Part shown: one piece after another, positions 1-10,012 of the stretch
Numbering within the stretch: the stretch's first letter is position 1
Layout: each line of letters begins with the position of its first letter
Origin: Flectobacillus longus
GTDB lineage: Bacteria; Bacteroidota; Bacteroidia; Cytophagales; Spirosomataceae
DNA length: 64,000 nucleotides
Direction: 5' to 3'
Assembly (NCBI RefSeq): GCF_030056705.1
Contig: NZ_JASHIC010000019.1
Coordinates: 99,107-163,106, forward strand
Position numbers and translations under genes: made by a program
Notes under the pieces: model-generated
Told to the model about the DNA's origin: nothing
The model's database searches: none
What the model saw: only the letters and a program-made list of their open reading frames with translations

Positions 1-1
1 A

Positions 2-2332
2 CCTACTTATGTTGGAGGTTTCGCGTCTATTTTCGCGGGTTTGGTTATCTTAGGAGTTATCAACTCTGGAATTATTCCTGGGCTTCCAGGGATTGCATTC
101 AGTTTTGAATTAGGAATGGTAAATGGCATGGGAATGCCGTACGGTTCTGGGGTTATCGTTTTCTTAATTTTGTTTGTTGGACTAATGGTGGGCGGTATTG
201 TCTATTCTCAGAAGAAAAACAAGGTTAATTTGAATATTGGTATGTTGGCATTGTCATTCGTACTAATTGGTTATTTGTCTTATACTTTGGCGTTGGTTCG
301 TTCAAATTATAATACGCCAATCAACGAAAATGATCCAAGCAATATCTTAAACTTTTTGAAATATTTACGTCGTGAACAGTATGGTGATCGTTCATTGTTG
401 TTCGGCCCAATCTATACGGCAGAAGTTGAAAGTGTAGAACAAGGTGCTCCTGTTTATAAAATGCAGGATGGCAAATACGTGGTGTATGACCACAAACAGA
501 AAGTATCTTACTCAAAAGATGGTCAGATGCTTTTTCCACGTATTTATTCTAGTACGCCACAACATGTAGAACTATATCGTGAAATGCTGGGAATTCCAGA
601 AGGGCAAAAACCGACCTTTGGCGATAACTTAAAATTCATGTTCTCGCATCAAATGGGGCACATGTATATGCGTTATTTGTTGTGGAATTTTGTAGGACGT
701 GAAAGCGATATTCAAGATGCAGGTGTGATTGATTATACTCGTAAAGGGGCTTTACCAGAACTTTTGGCTACTAATAAAGCAAGAAATAACTATTTCTATC
801 TTCCATTAATTTTAGGATTATTAGGCTTTTATCTTTTGTATCGTAAAAACGAAAAAGATTTCTTAGTAACAATTCTGATGTTCTTACTGACAGGTTTGGC
901 ATTGGTTGTATTCCTCAACTCACCACCAACCGAACCTCGTGAGCGTGATTATATCTATGTAGGTTCGTTCTATTTCTTTGCTATCTGGATTGGTTTGGGT
1001 GTAATGCAATTGGCAGAATGGCTGACAAAATTCTTGAAAAATGGCTCGTCGAGTGCTATTACAGCTACTGTACTTTCTGCAATTGTTCCTGTAATATTGA
1101 TTCAGCAAAACTGGGATGACCACGATAGAAATCACCGTTATCACCAAGTTGATTTTGCAAGAAATATGTTGAATTCATGTGCACCAAATGCCATTTTATT
1201 TACAGGAGGTGACAATGATACATTCCCATTATGGTATGTTCAGGAAGTAGAAGGTTTCCGTACAGATGTACGTGTATGTAACTTGTCATTGTTGGGTACA
1301 GACTGGTATATTGACCAAATGAAACGTAAGACTTATGAGTCACAAGCTTTGCCGATTTCTTTATCAAAAGATCGCTTTTTGGAAGGTGTGAATGACCAAA
1401 TTTTGTTTTACGAAAATCCTAATGTAAAAACTGGTATCAATCTTCAAGAATATATGAAGTTAGTGAAGGATGATAATCCAGCGATAAAAGTACCTTTACA
1501 AGACGGTTCGATGATTAATACGATGCCCTCTGAAACGGTATTTTTACCTGTGAATGTTGACCAAGTGAAACAATCAGGTATTGTTCCGAAGGATATGGAT
1601 CCTTTCTTGACTGACCAAATTAGCTGGAATGTGGGTAAAGGTGGTATTATGAAACCAGAATTGATTCAATTGGATATTATTGCTCAGAATGCTGCTGGAG
1701 GTTGGAAACGTCCAATTTACTTCGCAACGACTTTGGCAAGTAGTAGCTATTTGAATATGAAAGAATTTATGCAGTTGGAAGGTTATGCGTATCGTTTAAT
1801 GCCGTTTAAAGTTCCTGGTGCAAAAGATGGTTTTGTGAATACCGACATCATGTACAAGAACATGACTACAAAAATGGCTTGGCGTGATTTGGACAACCCA
1901 AATACATACTATCATTCAGACTTTTATTTGGAAGTACCAGTAGTAACAGCTCGCTTAAGTTTCTTGAGATTGGTAGACCAATTGGTACGTGAAGGTAAAT
2001 TGCAAAAAGCAAAACAAGCTTTGGATTACGAAATGAAGGTAATGCCTGACAAAACTATTCCTTACGATCAGTTGAGTGCCAATTATGTGGCATTGTACTT
2101 GGCGGTAGGAGATAAGAAAACGGCTCTTCAAATTGCAGATACAATGATGAATCGTAATAATAAGGCTCTAGAATACTATTTGACAGAACGTCGTGGTAGC
2201 GATACTAGAGAGATTCAGACAGCATTGTACGAAATGCAGATTATCGTAAATGGCTTGAAAGAGGCTAAAATGCCAGAAGCTACAAAATATGAACAAATGT
2301 TTAATAGTCAGCTACAAAGAGCTAGTTCATAG
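2..2332 (+). CDS. DUF2723 family membrane protein, 5' end outside the window
   Basis: The reading frame is open to the left edge, so the gene starts upstream of the window; the first in-frame candidate (TTG at 41) is internal. About 776 residues are visible. The N-terminal half has several hydrophobic membrane segments, and a conserved block contains NSPPTEPRERDY followed by another membrane segment. The C-terminal half is soluble, with TGGDNDTFPLWY near its start. This layout matches the Bacteroidota DUF2723 family, large membrane proteins resembling GT-C/protein O-mannosyltransferase glycosyltransferases. A role in glycosylation at the membrane is inference from the family. The frame stops at 2332 and a terminator follows. 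Confidence 0.8.
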   Translation, partial: PTYVGGFASIFAGLVILGVINSGIIPGLPGIAFSFELGMVNGMGMPYGSGVIVFLILFVGLMVGGIVYSQKKNKVNLNIGMLALSFVLIGYLSYTLALVRSNYNTPINENDPSNILNFLKYLRREQYGDRSLLFGPIYTAEVESVEQGAPVYKMQDGKYVVYDHKQKVSYSKDGQMLFPRIYSSTPQHVELYREMLGIPEGQKPTFGDNLKFMFSHQMGHMYMRYLLWNFVGRESDIQDAGVIDYTRKGALPELLATNKARNNYFYLPLILGLLGFYLLYRKNEKDFLVTILMFLLTGLALVVFLNSPPTEPRERDYIYVGSFYFFAIWIGLGVMQLAEWLTKFLKNGSSSAITATVLSAIVPVILIQQNWDDHDRNHRYHQVDFARNMLNSCAPNAILFTGGDNDTFPLWYVQEVEGFRTDVRVCNLSLLGTDWYIDQMKRKTYESQALPISLSKDRFLEGVNDQILFYENPNVKTGINLQEYMKLVKDDNPAIKVPLQDGSMINTMPSETVFLPVNVDQVKQSGIVPKDMDPFLTDQISWNVGKGGIMKPELIQLDIIAQNAAGGWKRPIYFATTLASSSYLNMKEFMQLEGYAYRLMPFKVPGAKDGFVNTDIMYKNMTTKMAWRDLDNPNTYYHSDFYLEVPVVTARLSFLRLVDQLVREGKLQKAKQALDYEMKVMPDKTIPYDQLSANYVALYLAVGDKKTALQIADTMMNRNNKALEYYLTERRGSDTREIQTALYEMQIIVNGLKEAKMPEATKYEQMFNSQLQRASS

Positions 2333-2407
2333 TAAAGTAAGAAAGTGGTTTTTAGATTAAGTATTTGTAAATCAGATTTTTATCTAAAAATATACTCTAG
2401 AATCGAT

Positions 2408-2451
2408 AAAAAAGCGTGATTTAGTGTTAAAGCTAAATCACGCTTTTTTAT
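2408..2451 (+). terminator. Rho-independent terminator after the DUF2723 gene
   Basis: A perfect 14-bp stem (2411-2424 paired with 2433-2446) closes an 8-nt loop and runs into a T tract on the plus strand. An A tract on the other side means it could also act weakly leftward. Confidence 0.8.
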
Positions 2452-2533
2452 TTATTGATGCTCAAGCTTTATTCCTAAGATTAATATGCCTTTTGGCGAT
2501 AACGTAGTTTAGATCGGTTTGGTAAGTAATAAA

Positions 2534-2575
2534 GAAAAAGGGGTCAATAACATACTTGTTATTGACCCCTTTTTC
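2534..2575 (-). terminator. Bidirectional terminator downstream of dnaJ
   Basis: A perfect 18-bp stem (2534-2551 with 2558-2575) has a 6-nt loop. The G/C core is flanked by A and T tracts on both sides, so it can end the leftward grpE-dnaJ transcript and any rightward read-through. It lies 18 bp past the dnaJ stop codon. Confidence 0.8.
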
Positions 2576-2592
2576 TCAGAACAGCTTATTGC

Positions 2593-3750
2593 TTAATTAA
2601 AAAAGTCTTTCATTTTCTCGAAGAAAGATTTCTCACCTTTACTTGGCTTTGGTGCAAAGTTTGGCGAATTTTTCAATTTTTCAAGAATGTCAGTTTCTTC
2701 TTTGCTAAGTGTTTTTGGTGTCCAAATATTGACATGGATGAGCTGATCGCCTGTACCATATCCATTGATTTCTTTGATACCTTTTCCTTTTAGACGTAAA
2801 ATTTTTCCACCTTGAGTCCCTGCTTCAACTGATATACGAGCTTTGCCTCCAATAGTAGGAACTTCCACAGAAGTACCTAAAGCAGCATCAGCAAAGTTGA
2901 GATATAGCTCATAAATTACGTTGTTACCATCACGGTGTAAAATTTCGTGAGGCTCTTCTTCGATCACAATCAACAAATCACCTGCTACACCACCACGAGG
3001 AGGCACGTTACCTTTGCCACCCATTGACAACTGCATACCTTCGGCTACACCAGCAGGAATTTTAATTGGAATGATTTCTTCTTCAAGTACACGCCCTTCG
3101 CCAAAACAAACCTCACAACGGGTTTTAATCATTTTCCCTTCGCCATTACAAGTTGGACAAGTAGAGGTAGTTACCATTTGTCCTAACATAGTTTGTTGAA
3201 CACGACGAACTTGACCTGACCCTCCACAAGTTTGACAACCTTGTAATTCTGTACCGTTTTTAGAACCATTACCAGTACAAGCTTTACAAGTAATATGGCG
3301 TTTTACCTTGATTTTTTTCTCAACACCATTTGCTACCTCTTCAAGGTTTAATTTTAATTTGATACGGAGGTCGGAGCCTTTGCGCACACGACGACCACCG
3401 CCACCACCACCGCCAAACATATTGCCAAATGGACTGCCATCACCAAAAATATCTCCAAATTGACTGAAGATATCCTCCATGTTCATACTGCCGCCGCCAT
3501 AGGCACCACCACCCCCTGCGGCACCACCCATACCTGCGTGTCCGAAACGATCGTATTGTTGACGTTTTTGTTGATTTGATAATACTTCATAAGCTTCAGC
3601 AGCCTCTTTGAAGCTTTCTTCAGCTTGTTTATCGCCTGGGTTTTTATCTGGGTGATACTTAATCGCAAGCTTGCGATACGCTTTCTTGATTTCGTCATCG
3701 CTGGCAGTTTTGCTTACGCCAAGTACCTCATAATAATCTCTTTTTGCCAT
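2593..3750 (-). CDS. dnaJ: Chaperone protein DnaJ (Hsp40)
   Basis: This 385-residue type I J-protein is the co-chaperone that stimulates DnaK ATPase and delivers unfolded clients in the cytoplasm. The J domain is N-terminal, with the HPD tripeptide at residues 33-35. A Gly/Phe-rich stretch follows (about 72-115). Four CxxCxGxG zinc-binding repeats come next ([32 protein letters not shown]), then the C-terminal substrate-binding domains. Length is normal and no key residue is missing. It lies 48 bp downstream of grpE in the same orientation, so the two are probably co-transcribed; a terminator follows. dnaK is not in the window. Confidence 0.98.
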   Translation of the reverse strand: MAKRDYYEVLGVSKTASDDEIKKAYRKLAIKYHPDKNPGDKQAEESFKEAAEAYEVLSNQQKRQQYDRFGHAGMGGAAGGGGAYGGGSMNMEDIFSQFGDIFGDGSPFGNMFGGGGGGGRRVRKGSDLRIKLKLNLEEVANGVEKKIKVKRHITCKACTGNGSKNGTELQGCQTCGGSGQVRRVQQTMLGQMVTTSTCPTCNGEGKMIKTRCEVCFGEGRVLEEEIIPIKIPAGVAEGMQLSMGGKGNVPPRGGVAGDLLIVIEEEPHEILHRDGNNVIYELYLNFADAALGTSVEVPTIGGKARISVEAGTQGGKILRLKGKGIKEINGYGTGDQLIHVNIWTPKTLSKEETDILEKLKNSPNFAPKPSKGEKSFFEKMKDFFN

Positions 3751-3798
3751 GATTTTATAATAGATAATAATGCTATGATGGCATTATGTCATGATATG

Positions 3799-4407
3799 TT
3801 AGTTAGCCACTACAACTTTTGCAAATCTTATTACCTTATCGTTTAGGTAATATCCTTTTTCGATTACATCAAAAACTTTACCTTTATCTTCTTCAGTTGG
3901 AGAAGGAAATTGGGTAATAGCTTCATGTAAATCTGGATTAAATACATCACCTTTCGCCTCCATTGGCTTTAAGCCTTTGCTGGTAAGTGCATGATTTAAT
4001 TTATTAAAAATTAAGGTAACACCTTCCGAAATTTCACCTTCTTGCGCATTAGCAACAGCTCTTTCGATATCATCAACCACTGGAAGAATATCTCTGATAA
4101 CTCCTTCCGAAGCTGATTGAATCATATCCAATTTTTCTTTCGCAGTACGCTTACGGAAATTGTCAAAGTCAGAATATAATCTGATGTATTTATCTTTTAG
4201 CTCTGCTAATTCGATAGATAAATTTTCTAATTGACTTGCTTCTTTATTTTCAACCTCTGAAGTATTTTCTTCTGTTCCGACTGTCTGATTGTCAGTATCT
4301 TGTTGTAAAACTTGTTCTTCCGCCTGTAATTCCTCTTTATTTTCCATATTCAGTGAACTTTTCGCTTTATTTTTAATTTTCTGAAAAATGTTCAATTTTT
4401 TTGCCAT
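3799..4407 (-). CDS. grpE: Nucleotide exchange factor GrpE
   Basis: GrpE releases ADP from DnaK and so completes the Hsp70 cycle with DnaJ, encoded next. An acidic, Gln/Glu-rich N-terminal tail (about residues 20-55) leads into a long coiled-coil helix containing DKYIRLYSDFDNFRKRTAKE. The C-terminal beta domain carries the family pattern around GVTLIFNKL and GDVFNPDLHEAI. The start at 4407 (MAKKLN, 202 residues) was chosen because an upstream in-frame ATG at 4446 falls inside a -7 promoter box; a further internal ATG at 4347 is possible. Operon with dnaJ. Confidence 0.96.
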   Translation of the reverse strand: MAKKLNIFQKIKNKAKSSLNMENKEELQAEEQVLQQDTDNQTVGTEENTSEVENKEASQLENLSIELAELKDKYIRLYSDFDNFRKRTAKEKLDMIQSASEGVIRDILPVVDDIERAVANAQEGEISEGVTLIFNKLNHALTSKGLKPMEAKGDVFNPDLHEAITQFPSPTEEDKGKVFDVIEKGYYLNDKVIRFAKVVVAN

Positions 4408-4445
4408 TTCATGATTTCTGCCAACTTGGCAGATTTGGAGAACCA

Positions 4446-4453
4446 CAAAGTTA
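4446..4453 (-). promoter_or_regulatory. -7 promoter box (TAACTTTG) for grpE-dnaJ
   Basis: Read leftward, the sequence matches the Bacteroidota -7 consensus TAnnTTTG exactly. No clear -33 TTG is seen. Transcription would begin near 4440, about 30 nt before the grpE ATG. Confidence 0.55.
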
Positions 4454-4492
4454 CGGCTTTTCTCTCGAATGTCAGTTTTAAGAAGAAAAGTT

Positions 4493-7400
4493 TTAGGGGT
4501 TCTGGATGAGTTGAAATTTTATGGTATGCCATACTTTTCCTGATTGACAATGGATAAAGTAATTGCCAGATGGTAAATGTGATAAATCCAGCTCTTTTTC
4601 AGCGCTTTGATTTAGTTTAGTACTATAGTTTTCACGCCCTAAATAATCTATCACGCGAAGCTCGCCTGAATATGGTTTTTCAAACTTTATCATAAACTTC
4701 CCATTATTAGGATTCGGATAAAGAAGAGTTTTGCTAAAACTAGGGTCGTCAAATCCCAAAATAATTAAGGTTGTAGCACTTGCGAAAGCGTAATTAGATT
4801 CTGAAAAACTTGAAAATGCTTTTATCCTATAACTATAAGTGGTATTCGCTTCAAGTTTAGTATCTGTAAAAGTTAAGGTATTGCCATCGGTTTTTGTCAA
4901 GAGTTGAAAATTGTTATTTCCAGCGTCTTTTTCAATTTGATAGGCGTTTGTACCACCGATATTTTCCCACGACAATTTAATACTAAATTCACTTGCGGCT
5001 GTAGCTTTTAAGGTTGGAGTATTAAGTAAGGCAGGCGTTTTTATATCTAGATTCGTATATGGAGACTCAGTAACCGAATTCTTGCTTTTGATTCGATATT
5101 GATATGTCGAATTGGCTGTAAGATTGACATCAGCAAAAGAATTTATTCCAGCATTAGGCTGGAGCATTACCGTATAATTAGATACATCAGGTGTTTTACG
5201 CTCTAGCACAAACCCAGCAATATCTGTATCGGTAGTTACCCAATTTAATTGGACTGCATTGTAATAAGTAGCATTTCCAGTCAATGTTGGAGCCTTGAGT
5301 GGATTGAAAGTAAGAGCCGTAATAGAACTGTACGGTGATTCAGACGTTGCCGAAATTACTTTTGCCTTGATGATATATTGTGTTTTATCTTCCAAACCAG
5401 TAAATGATATACTAAGCGTGGTACTTGCAACAATATTCTGTTTGACTAAAACATTATTGCTTGCCTTATAAATTTCAATAATGTAACTAGTGGCTGTTGC
5501 AATGGCTGGCCATGTAATGTCTAGTGATGTCGCTGTGACTTTATTAACAGACAAAACAGGACTATTGAGTGCGTTTGCAATTGGGAAATCTTTGAAACTA
5601 AAGGCAGTTAAACCTTGTGTATTTTTTAGAAAAGGGCCATTAAATGTTGTTCTTGTGTCAGATGTATTAGCAACAGAAGGCATAAAGTCTGGTAGATAGG
5701 TGAGTGTTTGGGCAGAACTACTGGCGTTATTTGTCAATGTTAGACGATTTTGATTTACTTTTCCACTAACTATATTAGCCGATGATTTATCTTGATAAAA
5801 ATATGAGCGCATTTCATATTTATTACCATTTGTATCTACATCGTTTGGCCATGCCAGCGTTTGTCCTTCGTCAAAAATTACTACAACTTCTTTTTTGTTT
5901 ATATCAGTATAAAATACTTTCTGAACCTGAGGACTTGTTGAAATACTAGCTTTGGTCGTAGCGTACAAATCATTGTTAAGCGTATTCCACAGCGTATTAG
6001 CGACTTGCAAGTATCCCTCTAATGAATATTGACCCGATACGCCATCAAATCCGTCATATCCGAAACTCGAAAATACTTTTGTATTGGGATAGTTACTGGC
6101 AATAGTTCTTTGAAAATCACGCATTTTTCCAGCATCTTGAACTCCGTTATAATATACATTGCTTTGGAAAGTGTATAATGGAATGGTATTAGCGAAATCG
6201 TTTCGCAATCTTTTGTAGAGCTTATCAAACTCACTTGGATATAAAGTACTGGCTGCACTACGAGCATCAAAATCACCACCCCACCAAAATATAGCTTTGA
6301 CTTGGCTACCTATTCCCGCTTTCTTTACTCTATACAATAATCGTCCATAAACGGAGCCAATATCATCTCCTGTCAAATTGGTAATATTCTGCTGTGACAA
6401 AGGTGTTGATATTGCCGACTCATTGATGATTGTGCTAGGAATACCATATTGCTGAGCCAATTTTTTTTGTAGCTCCAAGGCCCAAACACCCACTTCTGCA
6501 CGAACATCTCCACTTATTTTCCAAGTTGTGTCAGACAAAGCATAGTTAGTATTAGCTTTTGTGCCAAAAGTGCGACAGTAAGAGCTATAAAAATTATAGG
6601 ATACAGTATTGTTTTCGGTATGCCATGCTCTGGCATTTGTTTGTCCCATTACTGTAAAGAAATCTCCCGACGCCAAATCAGTTCTTGTCGCTAACAGGAC
6701 AGAGTCAGTCCCAGTTATTGCATAAATACTAAAGCCATAGGAGGCCAGTTCTGATTTTATGGTGGTTTTTAGACTAAAATCTGTTTTGCCACTATTATAG
6801 CTCAGACCTACCTTGTTGTAGTTATAGTTTATACTGTTTCTTTTGGTTAAAATAGAAATATAATCATACTTTATCGGAGACTCCTGTAAGGTAGCTTTAA
6901 TTTCAATTTCGGATGTATTGTTATTGCTACGAGGAAACATTTGTAAGTTTTGAGGAATTTTACTAAAAGTAATAATAGGGTCGGTTTTTCCAGGAACTAA
7001 ATTTTTGGGGTTATAGTCACCAATAGGGTATTTATAAAAAGTAAGCGCTCTCATGCCTAATAGATTGGTAATATAAGGCCCCATATATGGAAAAAGAGGA
7101 TTCCCATTATTGATGATAGGAGGTAGATAGTCGATAGTGGTAGCGGGATTGAAATCATATAAATCTAATAAGATCGCATTTTTATAAATTGCTCCTGATT
7201 TCACATATCCATTGATACCATTGAGATAGAAAAAATCTTTGATATTCTGTCCATTATAATTTTCTGGCCATTTGAGTGACTGTCCTTTTTGAAAAATTAA
7301 AGCGATTTGATTTTTCTGGGGTGTAGTATAGTATGCGTTTTGGATATTGGGAGCCGAGAAATTGCCATCGTCCATTGCACCCAAAAAGTCTCTGGCATAA

Positions 7401-8470
7401 AGACGGAACAATTCGGAACCATTTTGTCGATAACCTTCTGAAGAATAGTGAATACCATCAAAGCCAACAGTCCCAATGGATGGGACTACATCAATTATCG
7501 GATTAGAAATACCAAATTCTCTCTGTTCTTCTCGGACGATTGGCGCATAGCCTGTAGATAAATCAACTATGTCGATTTGGTATAAATAGATTTTTTGAAT
7601 AGATGGAATATCCATCTTAAGATTACCAAGGATAGTGTTAAAGTTTCCTTTAAAATTACTTCCTTCTCCGTAAGCTTCACTTTCTCCTTGTCTATAAATA
7701 TAGGCTTTTACGGCATTTACAACCCCAGCTTTTTGGACTCTATATAATAATCTGCCGTAACTATTAGTAAGGTCAGTTGGGTTGTCGGAGGTTCGTGTTG
7801 CATGAATCGCCGAATTGGTCCAAGGTGTTGCTGCATTGATTAAGCAAGTAGGGAGGTCATACTTTTCTAGAATTAACTTTTGTAACTCAAAGCCAAGCGT
7901 ACCCACCCCATAAATCGATTGGTCAAGATTGGATATTGTCCAGAGGGTATCTGCTGGATTATAGTTGCCTGTGTTGTAGTTTTCTGTAATTTTTCCAAAA
8001 GTTCTACAAAAGGGATTAGTTCTACTATCATTAAAAAAACACGCTGCATTTGATTGACCCGTCAAAACAATGACATCGCCTGCAACTACATTCGTAGCTT
8101 GAGAGACTAAAGTGGAATCTCCTGATTTTAATACTTGGTAGATATAGAAGTTATAATTAGCTTTTTCAGCTTTTATTAAAATGTCGGTAAAAGCAAAACG
8201 TCCTGTTGTGGATGAAACAAAGTTGATATTCGTTTTTTGATAAAGGTATTTTGAACTTTCTCGATTTACTACGACAGAATAGTAACTTGTATTTAGATTA
8301 GTTGTTGAGCCTTTTATCATAACCACGCCTTGATTATTGTTATTTCTAGGATATAACTGATAATCTCGTGGTAATGCCGAAAAGTTAGTAGTGCCAATAA
8401 TTTGCCCTATGACACCAAATGAACATAGTAATATTGATAGGAGTAATAAACTTTGCTTCATATACTTCAT
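4493..8470 (-). CDS. Secreted protein with two SASA (sialate O-acetylesterase-like) modules, FN3 domains and a T9SS sorting tail
   Basis: A signal peptide follows the start at 8470 (MKYMKQSLLLL...; Met at 8461 is also possible). Of about 1,325 residues, the first half holds two tandem copies of a SASA/SGNH esterase-like module. Copy 1 has the nucleophile block GQSNA (Ser ~140) and the late block DGIHYSSEGY (Asp ~338, His ~341). Copy 2 has GQTNA (Thr ~611) and FDGVSGQYSLEGY, which lacks the histidine. Both share YGRLLYRV-KAG. About three fibronectin type III domains follow. The last ~75 residues (YPNPNNGKF... to SGNYFIHC) form a type A T9SS sorting domain, so the protein is probably exported by PorSS to the cell surface or medium. 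A role in deacetylating glycans is inferred from the family. Confidence 0.85.
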   Translation of the reverse strand: MKYMKQSLLLLSILLCSFGVIGQIIGTTNFSALPRDYQLYPRNNNNQGVVMIKGSTTNLNTSYYSVVVNRESSKYLYQKTNINFVSSTTGRFAFTDILIKAEKANYNFYIYQVLKSGDSTLVSQATNVVAGDVIVLTGQSNAACFFNDSRTNPFCRTFGKITENYNTGNYNPADTLWTISNLDQSIYGVGTLGFELQKLILEKYDLPTCLINAATPWTNSAIHATRTSDNPTDLTNSYGRLLYRVQKAGVVNAVKAYIYRQGESEAYGEGSNFKGNFNTILGNLKMDIPSIQKIYLYQIDIVDLSTGYAPIVREEQREFGISNPIIDVVPSIGTVGFDGIHYSSEGYRQNGSELFRLYARDFLGAMDDGNFSAPNIQNAYYTTPQKNQIALIFQKGQSLKWPENYNGQNIKDFFYLNGINGYVKSGAIYKNAILLDLYDFNPATTIDYLPPIINNGNPLFPYMGPYITNLLGMRALTFYKYPIGDYNPKNLVPGKTDPIITFSKIPQNLQMFPRSNNNTSEIEIKATLQESPIKYDYISILTKRNSINYNYNKVGLSYNSGKTDFSLKTTIKSELASYGFSIYAITGTDSVLLATRTDLASGDFFTVMGQTNARAWHTENNTVSYNFYSSYCRTFGTKANTNYALSDTTWKISGDVRAEVGVWALELQKKLAQQYGIPSTIINESAISTPLSQQNITNLTGDDIGSVYGRLLYRVKKAGIGSQVKAIFWWGGDFDARSAASTLYPSEFDKLYKRLRNDFANTIPLYTFQSNVYYNGVQDAGKMRDFQRTIASNYPNTKVFSSFGYDGFDGVSGQYSLEGYLQVANTLWNTLNNDLYATTKASISTSPQVQKVFYTDINKKEVVVIFDEGQTLAWPNDVDTNGNKYEMRSYFYQDKSSANIVSGKVNQNRLTLTNNASSSAQTLTYLPDFMPSVANTSDTRTTFNGPFLKNTQGLTAFSFKDFPIANALNSPVLSVNKVTATSLDITWPAIATATSYIIEIYKASNNVLVKQNIVASTTLSISFTGLEDKTQYIIKAKVISATSESPYSSITALTFNPLKAPTLTGNATYYNAVQLNWVTTDTDIAGFVLERKTPDVSNYTVMLQPNAGINSFADVNLTANSTYQYRIKSKNSVTESPYTNLDIKTPALLNTPTLKATAASEFSIKLSWENIGGTNAYQIEKDAGNNNFQLLTKTDGNTLTFTDTKLEANTTYSYRIKAFSSFSESNYAFASATTLIILGFDDPSFSKTLLYPNPNNGKFMIKFEKPYSGELRVIDYLGRENYSTKLNQSAEKELDLSHLPSGNYFIHCQSGKVWHTIKFQLIQNP

Positions 8471-8524
8471 GATTTTACACACTAAATGAATATTCTGATA
8501 TTGATAAAGACACACTTTGTTCAA

Positions 8525-8683
8525 GAATGGATGTTTCTAAAACAAAAAAAATAGAAATATCTAAACTAGATTATAGCCTAGTAGGAGCAGGAAGAGAAAT
8601 GAGTTAAGTATGAGTGCTGAATTGTGAGTGATGAGTTTTGAGTGTAATTTTATGATTACTAATATTTTATCTCATTAATTTCT
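8525..8683. other. Intergenic, no gene seen
   Basis: AT-rich sequence upstream of the SASA protein gene. It includes a low-complexity stretch near 8610-8640 with repeated tgag/ttgtgag words. No convincing reading frame was found. Confidence 0.5.
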
Positions 8684-8735
8684 TAGATTTAATTTTGCAC
8701 GATTACCTAAGTAAGTGTGCAAAATTAAATTTAAG
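8684..8735. repeat. Long inverted repeat (14 bp perfect core arms)
   Basis: ATTTAATTTTGCAC (8687-8700) is perfectly complementary to 8717-8730 across a 16-nt spacer; pairing extends outward by about five more bases with one wobble. It overlaps the left end of the 180-bp dispersed repeat. It could be a terminator-like hairpin or the end structure of that repeat. Confidence 0.6.
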
Positions 8736-8888
8736 ATTGGGCTTTGGGCTTTCAGGTAACGGCTTTCGGCGATGGGCTTTGGAAAAAGCATGGTTGTGGG
8801 TAATAAAAAACATTTTAACACTCTGTGCCTTGTGCCTGTTGCCTAGCCTAAACACATAACTTAAATCTTATTCTGCAAGATTACTTAC
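8709..8888 (+). repeat. Dispersed intergenic repeat, copy A
   Basis: About 180 bp that reappear in inverted orientation at 21,527-21,709 with roughly 90% identity by eye. Shared words include CTTTCAGGTAAC, GCATGGTTGTGGGTAATA, ACTCTGTGCCTTG and CCTAAACACATAACTTAAAT. No open frame is preserved, so this is a non-coding interspersed element. Confidence 0.75.
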
Positions 8889-8972
8889 TTAATCTTATGG
8901 TATTAGAGATAATTATAATTTTGATAAAATTACAGATTATCACCTGATTTTTCAAGTTTAATAATTCCAGAC

Positions 8973-8980
8973 TACCTTTG
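8973..8980 (+). promoter_or_regulatory. -7 promoter box (TACCTTTG) for queG
   Basis: Exact match to TAnnTTTG, 28 bp upstream of the queG ATG at 9008. It would place the transcript start near 8987 and argues against the TTG at 8984 being the start codon. A second match (TAATTTTG) lies at 8916-8923. Confidence 0.5.
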
Positions 8981-9007
8981 TAATTGAATAAATGGGCTTT
9001 TGACATT

Positions 9008-9952
9008 ATGAACCAAATCCACCAACATCATACTCAACTCATCAAAGAACAAGCAAAATTGCTTGGATTTGATTTTTGTGGAGTCTCAAAAGCTACTTTT
9101 TTGGAAGAAGAAGCACCCCGATTAGAAAAGTGGCTGAACAATAATTATCATGGAGCGATGACCTACATGGAAAATCACTTCGATAAACGTCTCGACCCGC
9201 GCTTGCTAGTCGATGATGCCAAGTCGGTGGTGTCATTACTTTATAATTATTACCCAGAAGAAAAACTTGCTGAAAAAGAAGAGGACTATAAAATCTCCAA
9301 GTATGCCTACGGGATGGACTATCATTTTGTGATAAAAGACAAACTCAAACAGCTTTTGGACTTTATACAGGAAAATATCGGTGAGGTAGGAGGGCGTGTT
9401 TTTGTGGATTCTGCTCCTGTAATGGATAAAGCTTGGGCCAAAAAATCAGGCTTGGGTTGGGTCGGCAAAAATACCAATCTTATCAATAAAGGACATGGGA
9501 GCTTTTTCTTCATTTCTGAACTCATTATTGATTTAGAACTTGAACCAGATGGTCCTGTCAAAGATTTTTGTGGTACTTGCAAACGCTGTATCGAAGCTTG
9601 TCCAACAGAGGCAATCGTAGAACCTTATGTGGTCAATGGCTCAAAATGTATTAGCTATTTTACGATTGAACTCAAAGAAGCAATTCCCATAGAGATGAAG
9701 GGCAAATTTGATAATTGGATGTTTGGTTGTGACGTTTGCCAAGATGTTTGTCCTTGGAATCGTTTTTCAAAATCCCACAAAGAACCTCTTTTTAACTTAC
9801 ATCCTGATTTGAAAGATTTTACCAACAAAGATTGGGAAGAAATTACCTCTGATGTTTTTAACCAAGTGTTTAAAAAATCACCAGTCAAAAGAACTAAACT
9901 AGAGGGATTGAAAAGGAATATTAATTTTATTGGATGGAATGGCGAAAAATAA
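9008..9952 (+). CDS. queG: Epoxyqueuosine reductase QueG
   Basis: QueG reduces epoxyqueuosine to queuosine in tRNA, the last step of queuosine synthesis, using cobalamin and two 4Fe-4S clusters in the cytoplasm. The 314-residue protein has the usual length. The cluster-binding cysteines are seen as [16 protein letters not shown] (about 188-203) and [11 protein letters not shown] (about 241-251). The N-terminal domain contains [10 protein letters not shown] and [19 protein letters not shown], typical of the family. The ATG at 9008 is preferred over an upstream in-frame TTG because of the promoter box at 8973. It stands alone, with a terminator after the stop codon. Confidence 0.96.
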   Translation: MNQIHQHHTQLIKEQAKLLGFDFCGVSKATFLEEEAPRLEKWLNNNYHGAMTYMENHFDKRLDPRLLVDDAKSVVSLLYNYYPEEKLAEKEEDYKISKYAYGMDYHFVIKDKLKQLLDFIQENIGEVGGRVFVDSAPVMDKAWAKKSGLGWVGKNTNLINKGHGSFFFISELIIDLELEPDGPVKDFCGTCKRCIEACPTEAIVEPYVVNGSKCISYFTIELKEAIPIEMKGKFDNWMFGCDVCQDVCPWNRFSKSHKEPLFNLHPDLKDFTNKDWEEITSDVFNQVFKKSPVKRTKLEGLKRNINFIGWNGEK

Positions 9953-9962
9953 GCCACAAAAA

Positions 9963-9991
9963 AAAGCAACAATCCAAGGGAAAGTTGCTTT
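9963..9991 (+). terminator. Terminator after queG
   Basis: An 8-bp stem (AAAGCAAC 9963-9970 with 9984-9991) continues into TATTATTTTC. It sits between the convergent queG and GntR-type genes and has an A tract on its left side, so it may work in both directions. Confidence 0.6.
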
Positions 9992-10012
9992 ATTATTTTC
10001 TAATATACCTTA

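Noticed and set aside
41..43. TTG as start of the DUF2723 gene
   Set aside because: The frame is open to base 2 and the family has many more N-terminal residues, so the gene is cut by the window edge.
2593..4407. Open frames on both strands inside dnaJ and grpE
   Set aside because: Shadows of strongly conserved genes without their own signals.
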